64,000 bases of DNA from Pseudomonas cerasi (lineage in GTDB: Bacteria; Pseudomonadota; Gammaproteobacteria; Pseudomonadales; Pseudomonadaceae), in contig NZ_LT222319.1 in the NCBI RefSeq assembly GCF_900074915.1, positions 4,125,001 through 4,189,000 of the forward strand, in the 5' to 3' direction. Positions 47,816 through 56,602 of this stretch are shown here, one piece after another (within the stretch, counting starts at the first letter, position 1; each line of letters opens with the position of its first letter). The position numbers and the translations under genes were made by a program. The notes below the pieces were generated by a model, which did not search any database, had not been told where the DNA came from, and saw only the letters and a list, made by a program, of their open reading frames with translations.

Positions 47816-47858
47816 CAGGCGCTACTCTTTGAACTCAGTCAAGCATATAGAGCCGCTC

Positions 47859-48527
47859 ATGCTGCAAGTGCGAAACGTATTCAAGCGCTACACCACGGCA
47901 CAGGGACCGCTGGATGTCTTGCGTGGTGTCGATCTGCATCTGGCACAAGGCGAAAGCCTGGCGTTGATGGGTGAGTCCGGCAGTGGCAAGAGCACCTTGC
48001 TGCATTTGGGGGCGGGCCTGGATCAGGTCGACGATGGCAGCATCGAGGTTGCAGGCCAGCGTCTGGACCTGATGAAAGAAAGCCAGCTGGCCAACTGGCG
48101 GCGTACCGAGATCGGTCTGGTGTTTCAGCAGTTCAACCTGATCGGCAGCCTGAAGATAGCCGACAACCTAGCGTTTCAGGCACGACTGGCCGGGCGCGTA
48201 GATGCAGCTTGGCAGACGCATTTGATCGAGCGCCTGGGTCTGGCCGCACTGCTGGATCGCTATCCCGAACAGCTCTCCGGCGGACAGCAGCAACGAGTGG
48301 CAATAGGCCGCGCGCTCGCCTCTCGACCCGGCCTGCTGCTGGCTGACGAACCCACCGGCAATCTCGACGAAGCCACCAGCGACGAGGTGCTGCAACTGCT
48401 GCTGGATATTCTCGCCGACAGCCCCACCAGCCTGCTGATGGTCACCCACAGCCCGCGCGTCGCGCAGCGCCTGTCGCGTAAAGTGGTACTGCATATGGGG
48501 CGTCTGGCTGACGAAGGCGAACGCTGA
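47859..48527 (+). CDS. ABC transporter ATP-binding protein (LolD/YbbA type)
   Basis: From MLQVRNVFKRYTTAQGPLDV (start at 47859; an in-frame ATG at 47829 is the alternative) the protein is 222 residues. It has Walker A GESGSGKST (38-46), Q-loop GLVFQQFNLI, signature LSGGQQQR, Walker B LLLADEPTG and H-loop MVTHS. The class serves MacB/LolCDE-type permeases rather than importers. Its stop overlaps the permease start (TGATG), and a lipoprotein gene follows, so the three act as one operon with no substrate-binding protein. It probably powers lipid, lipoprotein or envelope maintenance. Confidence 0.9.
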   Translation: MLQVRNVFKRYTTAQGPLDVLRGVDLHLAQGESLALMGESGSGKSTLLHLGAGLDQVDDGSIEVAGQRLDLMKESQLANWRRTEIGLVFQQFNLIGSLKIADNLAFQARLAGRVDAAWQTHLIERLGLAALLDRYPEQLSGGQQQRVAIGRALASRPGLLLADEPTGNLDEATSDEVLQLLLDILADSPTSLLMVTHSPRVAQRLSRKVVLHMGRLADEGER

Positions 48528-51007
48528 TGCGGGTTTTCTATTGGACGCTGCGCGCCCTACTGAGCCATTGGCGCCGTCATCCGGTGCAGTTTTTCAGTGT
48601 GCTGACCGGCTTGTGGCTGGCCACCGCGCTGCTTACCGGTGTGCAGGCGCTCAATAGCCAGGCGCGGGAAAGCTACCAGCGCGCCAGCCAGCTGATTGGC
48701 GGCGAGCCGCAGACCCGTATCGCCGCCAGCAGCGGCGGGCTGTTCCTGCAGGCATTGTTTATCGAGTTGCGCCGCGAAGGCTGGCCCGTATCGCCCATGC
48801 TGCAAGACCGTATCGTGCTTCAAGGGCGCGAAGACCGTCGCCTGCAACTGATGGGTATCGAGCCGGTGACCTTGCCGACCGGCTCGGCACTGGCCGGGCA
48901 GACGCTGAACGCCGAACAGGTCGTGGACTTCCTCACGCCGCCGGGCATGACCTGGATTGCACCGCAGACCCTGCAAGCGCTGGGGCTCGAAGAAGGCCAG
49001 CAGCCGTTGACCGAAACCGGTGTTCCGCTGCCCCCCTTGCACGCCAAACCCGACATGGCGCCCGGCGTTTTGCTGACTGACATAGGCTTTGCGCAACCGT
49101 TGCTGGGCCAGCCGGGGCAATTGTCCGGAATGCTGCTGGCCAAGGATTTTGCCCGGCAGAACCCTGCGCTGCCGGCAGCCCTGAATGACCTGCTGGTGAT
49201 CAAGAAAAGCGGCGAAGAAAACAATCTGGAGCGCCTCACCGAAAGCTTCCATCTGAATCTGAACGCACTCGGAGTGCTGTCCTTCATCGTCGGCCTGTTC
49301 ATTGTCCACGCGGCCATTGGCCTGGCCCTTGAACAGCGCCGTGGCCTGCTGCGCAACCTGCGTGCCTGTGGCGTCAGTGCACGTCTGTTGATCGCTGCGC
49401 TGGGCGTAGAACTTGGGGCACTGGCGCTGTTAGGCGGTATTTTTGGCGTGGTCAGCGGCTATCTGCTGGCCAGCCTGTTATTGCCGGATGTCGCGGCCAG
49501 CCTGCGCGGCTTGTACGGCGCGGAGGTCGCCGGCCAGTTGAACCTCAGTCTGTGGTGGTGGCTGAGCGGTATCGGCCTGAGTCTGCTTGGCGCGTTGCTG
49601 GCCGGTGCCAACAGCCTGTTGCGGGCTGCGCGCCTGCCGTTGCTGGCGCTGGCCGATGCACAGGCATGGCAGCAAGCCCATGCACGCTGGTTGCGGCGTC
49701 AGGCGTGGGTGGCGGTGCTGGGCGTTGTGGTTGGCGTGAGCGCGCTGTCGTTCGGCACCAGTCTGATGCTGGGGTTTGTGATGATGTCCGCCCTGCTGCT
49801 CAGTGCCGCACTGGCCCTGCCGGTTTTACTGGACGCCATGCTTGGCGGTCTGTTGAAGCGCAGTCGCTCAGTGCTCGGGCAATGGTTTCTGGCGGATTGC
49901 CGTCAACAGTTGCCCGCCCTGAGTCTGGCGCTGATGGCCCTGTTGCTGGCGATGGCCGCGAACATCGGCGCAGGCAGCATGACGTCGGGTTTTCGTCAGA
50001 CGTTCAACAGTTGGCTGGAGCAACGCCTGACCGCCGAACTGTATGTCAGCCCGCAGAATCCGGAGCAGGCCGAGCCGCTGAACACTTGGCTGAGCCAGCA
50101 ACAGGATATCCGCGCCGTGCTGCCCAACTGGCAAGTGCCGGTGCAAGTCAAGGGCTGGCCAGCGGACCTGTTTGGCGTGATCGATCACGACACCTATCGC
50201 CAGCACTGGGCGTTGCTGGAATCCGTCGCCGGTGATCCGTGGAATCTGTTGCGCGATGAAGACACAGTCATGCTCAGCGAACAATTGGCCCGCCGCCTTC
50301 AACTGGGGCTGGAAGATACGCTGAATGTCCCGGTGCCCACTGGCAAGTGGACCCCACGCATCGTCGGGATCTATGCCGACTATGGCAACCCCAAAGGCCA
50401 TCTGCTAGTCAATGCCCGGCACCTGCTCGCCCACTGGCCGCAATCGATGCCGGTGCGTTTCAACCTGAGGGTCGATCAGGCGACAATCCCGTCGCTGGTC
50501 ACCCGGCTGCAAGCGCGTTTCAAGCTGGACGACAATCACATCATCGATCAAAGCCAGCTCAAGGGCTGGTCGAGCCAGGTCTTTGAACGTACGTTTGCCG
50601 CCACTGCCGCACTCAACAGCCTGACACTGGGCGTGGCTGGCGTGGCGCTGTTCATCAGCCTGCTGACCCAGAGCCAGAGCCGCCTCGGGCAGCTTGCCCC
50701 GTTGTGGGCGCTGGGCGTCACGCGACGGCAATTGATGCTGCTCAACCTGGGGCAGACCTGGCTGCTGGCGGTCCTGACACTGGTGCTCGCGCTGCCACTG
50801 GGGCTGCTGCTGGCCTGGTGCCTGGATGCGGTGGTCAACGTTCGCGCCTTTGGCTGGCGCCTGCCGCTGCAGGTGTTCCCGCTGCAACTGCTGCAATTGA
50901 TGGCGCTGGCGATGCTGGCGACTTTGCTGGCCTCGGCCTGGCCGTTGCTGAGGCTGTACCGTAGTCGTCCAGCGGATCTAATCAGGACATTCGCCAATGA
51001 ACAGTAA
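48527..51007 (+). CDS. FtsX-like ABC transporter permease
   Basis: The 826-residue double-FtsX permease has an N-terminal transmembrane helix (FFSVLTGLWLATALLTG) and a periplasmic MacB-like region. A first FtsX bundle is at ~245-420 (LGVLSFIVGLFIVHAAIGLA, LLRNLRACGVSARLLIAALG). A central helix set, a second periplasmic loop, and a C-terminal bundle (~690-815; LWALGVTRRQLMLLNLGQTW) follow. It pairs with the overlapping ATPase. Permeases of this kind use ATP-driven mechanotransmission to move lipids or lipoproteins. The stop lies 11 bases inside the next gene, indicating translational coupling. Intact. Confidence 0.88.
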   Translation: MRVFYWTLRALLSHWRRHPVQFFSVLTGLWLATALLTGVQALNSQARESYQRASQLIGGEPQTRIAASSGGLFLQALFIELRREGWPVSPMLQDRIVLQGREDRRLQLMGIEPVTLPTGSALAGQTLNAEQVVDFLTPPGMTWIAPQTLQALGLEEGQQPLTETGVPLPPLHAKPDMAPGVLLTDIGFAQPLLGQPGQLSGMLLAKDFARQNPALPAALNDLLVIKKSGEENNLERLTESFHLNLNALGVLSFIVGLFIVHAAIGLALEQRRGLLRNLRACGVSARLLIAALGVELGALALLGGIFGVVSGYLLASLLLPDVAASLRGLYGAEVAGQLNLSLWWWLSGIGLSLLGALLAGANSLLRAARLPLLALADAQAWQQAHARWLRRQAWVAVLGVVVGVSALSFGTSLMLGFVMMSALLLSAALALPVLLDAMLGGLLKRSRSVLGQWFLADCRQQLPALSLALMALLLAMAANIGAGSMTSGFRQTFNSWLEQRLTAELYVSPQNPEQAEPLNTWLSQQQDIRAVLPNWQVPVQVKGWPADLFGVIDHDTYRQHWALLESVAGDPWNLLRDEDTVMLSEQLARRLQLGLEDTLNVPVPTGKWTPRIVGIYADYGNPKGHLLVNARHLLAHWPQSMPVRFNLRVDQATIPSLVTRLQARFKLDDNHIIDQSQLKGWSSQVFERTFAATAALNSLTLGVAGVALFISLLTQSQSRLGQLAPLWALGVTRRQLMLLNLGQTWLLAVLTLVLALPLGLLLAWCLDAVVNVRAFGWRLPLQVFPLQLLQLMALAMLATLLASAWPLLRLYRSRPADLIRTFANEQ

Positions 51008-52076
51008 ATGGCTGGTGCCGCTGGTCATCGCAGCGCTACTCACCGCCTGCGACGACAAACCGCAGCCTGAAAGCGGTTTCGCCGGTCTGGGCAATACCGC
51101 CGACAGCTATGCGCAGGTGACACCCGGCAAGGTCTTTTCATTCCCGCAGGACCACGGCCAGCACCCCGGCTTTCGTATCGAGTGGTGGTACATCACCGCC
51201 ACCCTCAAGGATGACGCGGGCCAGCAGTTCGGCGTGCAGTGGACGTTGTTTCGTAATGCCCTGCGCCCCGGCCAACAGACCGGCAGCGGCTGGAATGACG
51301 GCACGATCTGGCTGGGCCATGCGGCGGCGACTTCAAGCAGCGGCCATTATGTGGCGGAGCGTTATGCGCGCGGCGGTATCGGTCAGGCCGACGTGACACT
51401 GGCCCCGTTCTCGGCGTGGATTGATGACTGGGCTTTTACCAGCAATGTCCGCAGCGGTGATCCGCTGACTGCCATGCAACTGAAGGCCAGCGGCAAAGAC
51501 TTTCGCTACGACCTGAACCTGACATCCAGCAAACCGCTGGTGCTGCAGGGTGAACAGGGCTACAGCCAGAAATCGGAGGCGGGCCAGGCGTCCTACTACT
51601 ACAGCCAACCGTTCTTCGACGCCAAAGGCAGCGTGGAAATACAAGGCAAGTCCTATCAGGTCACCGGCCACGCCTGGCTGGACCGGGAATGGAGCAGCCA
51701 GCCACTGACCACCAACCAGAGCGGCTGGGACTGGTTTTCGCTGCAACTTGCAGATGGCGATCGCCTGATGCTCTATCGCATCCGCCACAAGAACGGTGCC
51801 CCCTACCTGACCGGTAACTGGATAAGCGCCGACGGCACTACCCGGATGCTGCACGCCAACGAGATCAGCCTGGAGCCATTAAAGGAAACCGTGATCGGCG
51901 AGCATAAAGTGACCACCCGCTGGAGAGTCACGGTCCCCGATCGAAACCTGGACATCACCACCGATGCGCTGAATCCGGCCGCCTGGATGGGCGTGAGTAT
52001 TCCCTATTGGGAGGGGCCGGTGAGGTTCAGCGGGAGTCAGGAAGGCGTGGGGTATCTGGAGATGACCGGGTATTGA
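50997..52076 (+). CDS. AttH/CrtC-like lipocalin-fold lipoprotein
   Basis: The 359-residue protein starts with a lipoprotein signal and lipobox LTAC (Cys18), so it is likely anchored in the membrane facing the periplasm. The core has FPQDHGQHPGFRIEWWYITA and the paired VTGHAWLDREWSSQPLTTNQ with GWDWFSLQLADGDRLMLYRI, characteristic of the AttH/carotenoid 1,2-hydratase-like double lipocalin fold. These proteins occur linked to FtsX-type ABC transporters, as here (11-base overlap). It probably binds or modifies a hydrophobic substrate handled by the transporter; the substrate is unknown. It ends LEMTGY. Intact. Confidence 0.85.
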   Translation: MNSKWLVPLVIAALLTACDDKPQPESGFAGLGNTADSYAQVTPGKVFSFPQDHGQHPGFRIEWWYITATLKDDAGQQFGVQWTLFRNALRPGQQTGSGWNDGTIWLGHAAATSSSGHYVAERYARGGIGQADVTLAPFSAWIDDWAFTSNVRSGDPLTAMQLKASGKDFRYDLNLTSSKPLVLQGEQGYSQKSEAGQASYYYSQPFFDAKGSVEIQGKSYQVTGHAWLDREWSSQPLTTNQSGWDWFSLQLADGDRLMLYRIRHKNGAPYLTGNWISADGTTRMLHANEISLEPLKETVIGEHKVTTRWRVTVPDRNLDITTDALNPAAWMGVSIPYWEGPVRFSGSQEGVGYLEMTGY

Positions 52077-52092
52077 GCACTCCGATTAGCCG

Positions 52093-52497
52093 TCATGCCC
52101 GGCCCAGTTTTTCCAGCGCCGCGTCGGCCAGGAAGGTGGAACGACTCTTGATGCTGTGATCCCGTACATAGCGATCGATCTGCTTGATCACGAAACCAGG
52201 CAGTGTGACGTTGACCTTCTCCGTCTTACCAAGATAAGGCGTTACGTCAATCTCGATCATGCCCCAGCCCATTCCGGCGAAATCGGCATTCCTGGCGTGC
52301 TCGGCAACAGTGCCGGCCTTGGGTATGGTTCCACCACCAGCTGCTATTTCCTGAAGCATGATATGAGCAATCTCCACCGCCGCGGCGTGGGCTTCCTCGA
52401 ACGTATCGCCTGCGGTTACGGCACCTGGGATATCGGGAATCTGGATACCAAACGCCGTGGTTTCGCTTCCCCATTCTATGCACATTGGATATTTCAT
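52093..52497 (-). CDS. hicB: HicB-family antitoxin
   Basis: From the ATG at 52497, with GGAG just upstream, the protein is 134 residues. It has the HicB RNase-H-like N-terminal fold (MKYPMCIEWGSETTAFGIQI, DIPGAVTAGDTFEEAHAAAV). The C-terminal segment NVTLPGFVIKQIDRYVRDHS resembles a ribbon-helix-helix DNA-binding domain. It neutralises HicA and autorepresses the operon. It lies 35 bases downstream of hicA on the same strand, the usual toxin-first order. A TTG four codons earlier is open but less likely as the start. Confidence 0.9.
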   Translation of the reverse strand: MKYPMCIEWGSETTAFGIQIPDIPGAVTAGDTFEEAHAAAVEIAHIMLQEIAAGGGTIPKAGTVAEHARNADFAGMGWGMIEIDVTPYLGKTEKVNVTLPGFVIKQIDRYVRDHSIKSRSTFLADAALEKLGRA

Positions 52498-52532
52498 TTT
52501 TTTCTCCAAAAGGGTATCAGGGCAAAACTGGA

Positions 52533-52721
52533 CTAAACCAGCCCGGCAAGCTTTTTGATGGCCCGCACCGTTCCGAATGGCAAGTCTTTCTTGGGATGCG
52601 GTACGGGGACTGTCTGAAGTTTTTCAGGATGCTTGAACATATGGTGACTGCCTGAAACACGATCCAGAATCCATCCATCTGCTTCAAGCTCCTTTATCAA
52701 TTGCCTGCTCTGCACCCCCAC
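52533..52721 (-). CDS. hicA: HicA-family mRNA interferase toxin
   Basis: The ~60-residue protein reads QSRQLIKELEADGWILDRVS then GSHHMFKHPEK, with the catalytic His in GSHH on the double-stranded-RNA-binding-like fold. PVPHPKKDLPFGTVRAIKKL completes the motif. The start is GTG, either 52721 or 52715 (MQSRQLIKE); GGAG spacing slightly favours the latter. HicA cleaves mRNAs and is held inactive by HicB, encoded next. Both genes look intact. Confidence 0.88.
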   Translation of the reverse strand: MGVQSRQLIKELEADGWILDRVSGSHHMFKHPEKLQTVPVPHPKKDLPFGTVRAIKKLAGLV

Positions 52722-52998
52722 CTCCAGTCATTCGACTTAAAAAATATAACCCTGGGCGCATGTTAAGACAATACAAAAAAGGCACCCAGAGTTATCTTTT
52801 TTATTCCTGCACAACTTATTTCGCGAAGACTAGCCTGTGGTTGCCTGGCTCGACGAGGGAGCCAGCCAATGCAGCCAAACCAGCTGAAAACAAACGCTTA
52901 TAACTTTTTGATCTAAAACTACCATGCCCTCACTGGGTCAGTTTCTGGGTGACTGCACTTTCTCAGTCACCTCCCCAACGGAAACCCGGTAAGGACTT
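52722..52998 (+). promoter_or_regulatory. NAGGN operon upstream region with two hairpins
   Basis: Two perfect stems are visible: CTGGCTC (52845-52851) with GAGCCAG (52859-52865), and GGTGACTG (52948-52955) with CAGTCACC (52964-52971). The second ends 27 bases before the amidotransferase ATG, in the likely 5' UTR, where it could affect translation. No firm promoter was assigned. The stretch also contains the start region of hicA in the opposite direction. Confidence 0.45.
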
Positions 52999-54771
52999 AT
53001 GTGCGGATTAGCAGGTGAATTACGTTTCGACCATCAACCAGCGGACCTAGCCGCTGTTGAACGCATTACCCATGAGCTGGCGCCTCGCGGCCCGGATGCG
53101 TGGGGGTTTCATAGTCAGGGGCCAGTTGCCCTTGGTCATCGTCGCCTGAAAATCATGGACCTGTCGGATGGCTCGGCGCAGCCGATGATCGACAGCAATC
53201 TGGGCCTGTCCATGGCCTTCAACGGCGCGATCTACAACTTCCCTGAATTGCGTGCCGAGTTGGAAAGCCTTGGCTATCAGTTCCATTCCGGCGGTGACAC
53301 CGAAGTGTTGCTCAAGGGCTATCACGCCTGGGGCGCAGACATGCTGCCCAAGCTCAATGGCATGTTCGCCTTTGCCATCTGGGAACGTGACAGCAAGAAT
53401 CTGTTCATCGCCCGTGACCGCCTCGGCGTCAAGCCTTTGTATCTGTCGAAAACCGACAAGCGCCTGCGCTTCGCGTCCTCGCTGCCTGCCCTGCTCAAGG
53501 GTGGTGACATCAGCGGGATGCTTGATCCGGTGGCGCTCAACCATTACCTCAACTTCCACGCGGTGGTGCCTGCACCGCGCACCTTGCTGGCCGGCGTCGA
53601 AAAACTTCCGCCAGCCAGCTGGATGCGTATCGACGCCAGCGGCAAGGTCGAACAGAAAGTCTGGTGGACCCTGCCCTACGGCCCGCACGAAGACGAGAAA
53701 AATCTCACCCTCGAAGACTGGCGCGACCGCGTACTGGACAGTACGCGTGAAGCGGTAGCGATCCGTCAGCGTGCTGCCGTGGACGTCGGTGTGCTGCTGT
53801 CCGGCGGCGTCGACTCGAGCATGCTGGTAGGTCTGCTGCGCGAAGTGGGTGTCGAGGACCTGTCGACCTTCTCTATCGGTTTCCAGGATGCCGGCGGCGA
53901 GCGTGGCGACGAATTTCAGTATTCCGACCTAATCGCCAAGCACTACGGCACGCGCCATCACCAGTTGCGTATCCAGGAACGTGAAATCATCGAGCAGTTG
54001 CCTGCGGCGTTCCGCGCCATGAGCGAACCGATGGTCAGCCACGACTGCATCGCCTTCTATCTGCTGTCGCGTGAAGTGTCGAAACACTGCAAGGTGGTAC
54101 AGAGCGGTCAGGGCGCTGATGAATTGTTCGCCGGTTACCACTGGTACCCGCAAGTCGACGGCGCGAGCGATCCGGTGGCGGCCTACCGCGATGCATTCGT
54201 CGACCGCAGCTACGCGGAATACGCCGAGACTGTGCAGCCGAAGTGGCGCACTGCGAATGACGCCGCCGGTGATTTCGTTCGCGATCACTTTGCCCAGCCA
54301 GGCGCCAGCGCCGCCGTCGACAAGGCCTTGCGCCTGGACAGCACGGTGATGCTGGTCGATGACCCGGTCAAACGTGTCGACAACATGACCATGGCCTGGG
54401 GCCTGGAAGCGCGCACGCCGTTCCTTGACTATCGTCTGGTCGAACTGTCGGCTCGCATCCCCGGCAAATTCAAGTTGCCCGACGGTGGCAAACAGGTACT
54501 GAAAGAAGCTGCGCGCATGGTCATTCCTTCGGAAGTGATCGACCGCAAAAAAGGCTACTTCCCGGTGCCTGGCCTCAAACACTTGCAGGGCGACACGCTT
54601 AGCTGGGTGCGCGAGTTGCTGACCGACTCCAGTCAGGACCGCGGCCTGTTCAACCCTGCCATGGTCGACAAGCTGCTGACCAACCCCGAGGGCCAGCTCA
54701 CGCCATTGCGCGGCTCCAAGCTGTGGCAACTGGCAGCGCTGAACCTGTGGCTCAGCGAACAGGGACTGTGA
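52999..54771 (+). CDS. N-acetylglutaminylglutamine amidotransferase (asparagine-synthetase-like)
   Basis: The 590-residue enzyme begins MCGLAGELRF, exposing the N-terminal Cys nucleophile of class II glutamine amidotransferases. RGPDAWG and GGDTEVLLKGY continue this domain. The synthetase half has the ATP-pyrophosphatase PP-loop LLSGGVDSSMLVGLL (~265-279) and QGADELFAGY. The family amidates the C-terminus of N-acetylglutaminylglutamine to give NAGGN, an osmolyte in Pseudomonas. Its gene is three bases upstream of the N-acetylglutaminylglutamine synthetase, confirming the operon. Expression is expected to be osmotically induced. Full length. Confidence 0.93.
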   Translation: MCGLAGELRFDHQPADLAAVERITHELAPRGPDAWGFHSQGPVALGHRRLKIMDLSDGSAQPMIDSNLGLSMAFNGAIYNFPELRAELESLGYQFHSGGDTEVLLKGYHAWGADMLPKLNGMFAFAIWERDSKNLFIARDRLGVKPLYLSKTDKRLRFASSLPALLKGGDISGMLDPVALNHYLNFHAVVPAPRTLLAGVEKLPPASWMRIDASGKVEQKVWWTLPYGPHEDEKNLTLEDWRDRVLDSTREAVAIRQRAAVDVGVLLSGGVDSSMLVGLLREVGVEDLSTFSIGFQDAGGERGDEFQYSDLIAKHYGTRHHQLRIQEREIIEQLPAAFRAMSEPMVSHDCIAFYLLSREVSKHCKVVQSGQGADELFAGYHWYPQVDGASDPVAAYRDAFVDRSYAEYAETVQPKWRTANDAAGDFVRDHFAQPGASAAVDKALRLDSTVMLVDDPVKRVDNMTMAWGLEARTPFLDYRLVELSARIPGKFKLPDGGKQVLKEAARMVIPSEVIDRKKGYFPVPGLKHLQGDTLSWVRELLTDSSQDRGLFNPAMVDKLLTNPEGQLTPLRGSKLWQLAALNLWLSEQGL

Positions 54772-54774
54772 TCG

Positions 54775-56523
54775 ATGAAACAGAACGCGACGACTTATAG
54801 CCAGCGCCTGTTGCGCGGCCAGTCGCCCTCGTACGAACGTCTGCAGGCACGACTCGCTGAAGACGGCAGCCAGATAGATGCAGACCCTCTGGCGCTGCAT
54901 TGTGGCTGGGGACGCTTGCTGATCGGTCATACCTACCCTGATCCGGCCGCGCTGGCTCAGGACCTGCTCAACGAAAAACCCGGCGAGCGCGATATCGCCC
55001 TGTACGTGGCAGCGCCGCAACAGGTGTTGGCGCAGTCGCCGCAGCAGTTGTTTCTCGACCCGTCGGACACGTTGCGCCTGTGGTTCAGCGATTACCGCCC
55101 GGCGCACCGTGTGTTTCGCGGCTACCGCATCCGCCGTGCGCACAATGAAAGTGACTGGCAGGCCATCAACAACCTGTATCTGGCGCGCGGCATGCTGCCC
55201 ATCGACCCCGAGCTGCTGACCCCACGCCACGAAGGTGGCCCGGTGTATTGGGTGGCCGAGGATGAGGGCAGCAAAACGATCATCGGCAGCGTCATGGGCC
55301 TCAATCATCAAAAGGCCTTCAATGACCCGGAAAAAGGCAGCAGCCTCTGGTGCCTGGCCGTCGACCCGCAATGCACGCGTCCGGGCGTGGGCGAAGTACT
55401 GGTCCGGCACCTGATCGAGCACTTCATGAGTCGCGGCCTCAGCTACCTCGACCTGTCGGTGCTGCATGACAACGATCAGGCCAAGGCGCTGTACGCCAAA
55501 TTGAATTTCCGCAACCTGCCGACCTTCGCCATCAAGCGCAAAAACGGCATTAACGAGTCATTGTTTCTCGGCCCTGGCCCGCAGGCGGACTTCAATCCGT
55601 ACGCGCGGATCATTGTCGAGGAAGCCCACCGGCGCGGCATTGACGTGCAGGTGGATGATGCGGATGCCGGGCTGTTCACTCTCAGCTACGGCGGTCGTCG
55701 CATCCGCTGCCGCGAGTCGTTGAGTGATCTGACCAGCGCGGTGAGCATGACCCTGTGTCAGGACAAGAGCCTGACACATCGTGCCCTGAAGGCCGCCGGC
55801 CTGCGCTTGCCCGAACAGCAAAGGGCGGGCAACGCAGACGATAATCTGGCGTTTCTCGAAGCGCACGGGCAAATCGTGGTCAAACCGCTGGACGGTGAAC
55901 AAGGCCAGGGCGTGGCGGTTGATCTGCGCACTATCGAGGACGTGCAAACCGCCATCGAACAGGCTCGTCAGTTCGATACTCGCGTGATCCTGGAAAGCTT
56001 TCACGAAGGCCTGGACTTGCGCATCGTGGTGATCGGCTTTCAGGTCGTGGCTGCGGCGATACGCCGTCCGGCTGAAATCATTGGTGATGGTCGCCACACC
56101 ATCAAACAGTTGATCGAAGCCCAGAGCCGACGCCGCGCCGCGGCAACGGATGGCGAAAGCCGCATTCCGATGGATCAGGAAACCGAGCGCACCGTGCGCG
56201 AGGCCGGTTTTGACTACGCTGATATTCTGCCGATGGATCAGCGCCTGGCCGTGCGCCGTGCCGCCAATCTGCACACCGGCGGATGCCTGGAAGATGTCAC
56301 GGCCATTCTGCACCCGGTGCTCAGCGACGCAGCAGTACGTGCTGCACGGGCGCTGGATATCCCGGTCGTCGGTCTGGACCTGATGGTGCCGGCCGCCGAT
56401 CAGCCTGAATATGTGTTCATCGAAGCCAATGAACGCGTAGGCCTTGCCAATCACGAACCACAACCCACCGCCGAACGTTTCGTCGATCTGTTGTTTCCGC
56501 ACAGCCTGCCTGTGCATATCTGA
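54775..56523 (+). CDS. N-acetylglutaminylglutamine synthetase (GNAT plus ATP-grasp)
   Basis: The 582-residue bifunctional enzyme carries a GNAT domain at ~110-250 (CLAVDPQCTRPGVGEVLVRH, VLHDNDQAKALYAKLNFRNL) that acetylates glutamine or the dipeptide. An ATP-grasp/RimK-like ligase domain at ~310-580 (GQIVVKPLDGEQGQGVAVDL, DLRIVVIGFQVVAAAIRRPA, YVFIEANERVGLANHEPQPT) forms the peptide bond. It produces N-acetylglutaminylglutamine, which the upstream amidotransferase converts to NAGGN. Spacing of three bases suggests coupled translation. Intact. Confidence 0.92.
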   Translation: MKQNATTYSQRLLRGQSPSYERLQARLAEDGSQIDADPLALHCGWGRLLIGHTYPDPAALAQDLLNEKPGERDIALYVAAPQQVLAQSPQQLFLDPSDTLRLWFSDYRPAHRVFRGYRIRRAHNESDWQAINNLYLARGMLPIDPELLTPRHEGGPVYWVAEDEGSKTIIGSVMGLNHQKAFNDPEKGSSLWCLAVDPQCTRPGVGEVLVRHLIEHFMSRGLSYLDLSVLHDNDQAKALYAKLNFRNLPTFAIKRKNGINESLFLGPGPQADFNPYARIIVEEAHRRGIDVQVDDADAGLFTLSYGGRRIRCRESLSDLTSAVSMTLCQDKSLTHRALKAAGLRLPEQQRAGNADDNLAFLEAHGQIVVKPLDGEQGQGVAVDLRTIEDVQTAIEQARQFDTRVILESFHEGLDLRIVVIGFQVVAAAIRRPAEIIGDGRHTIKQLIEAQSRRRAAATDGESRIPMDQETERTVREAGFDYADILPMDQRLAVRRAANLHTGGCLEDVTAILHPVLSDAAVRAARALDIPVVGLDLMVPAADQPEYVFIEANERVGLANHEPQPTAERFVDLLFPHSLPVHI

Positions 56524-56602
56524 TCGCAGCTGCGGGCACGGCTGCAAATGGCGCATCAGCCTTTGCAGCCCGTGGCTTGCAACTGTTCCATGAGGAGCAT
56601 CC

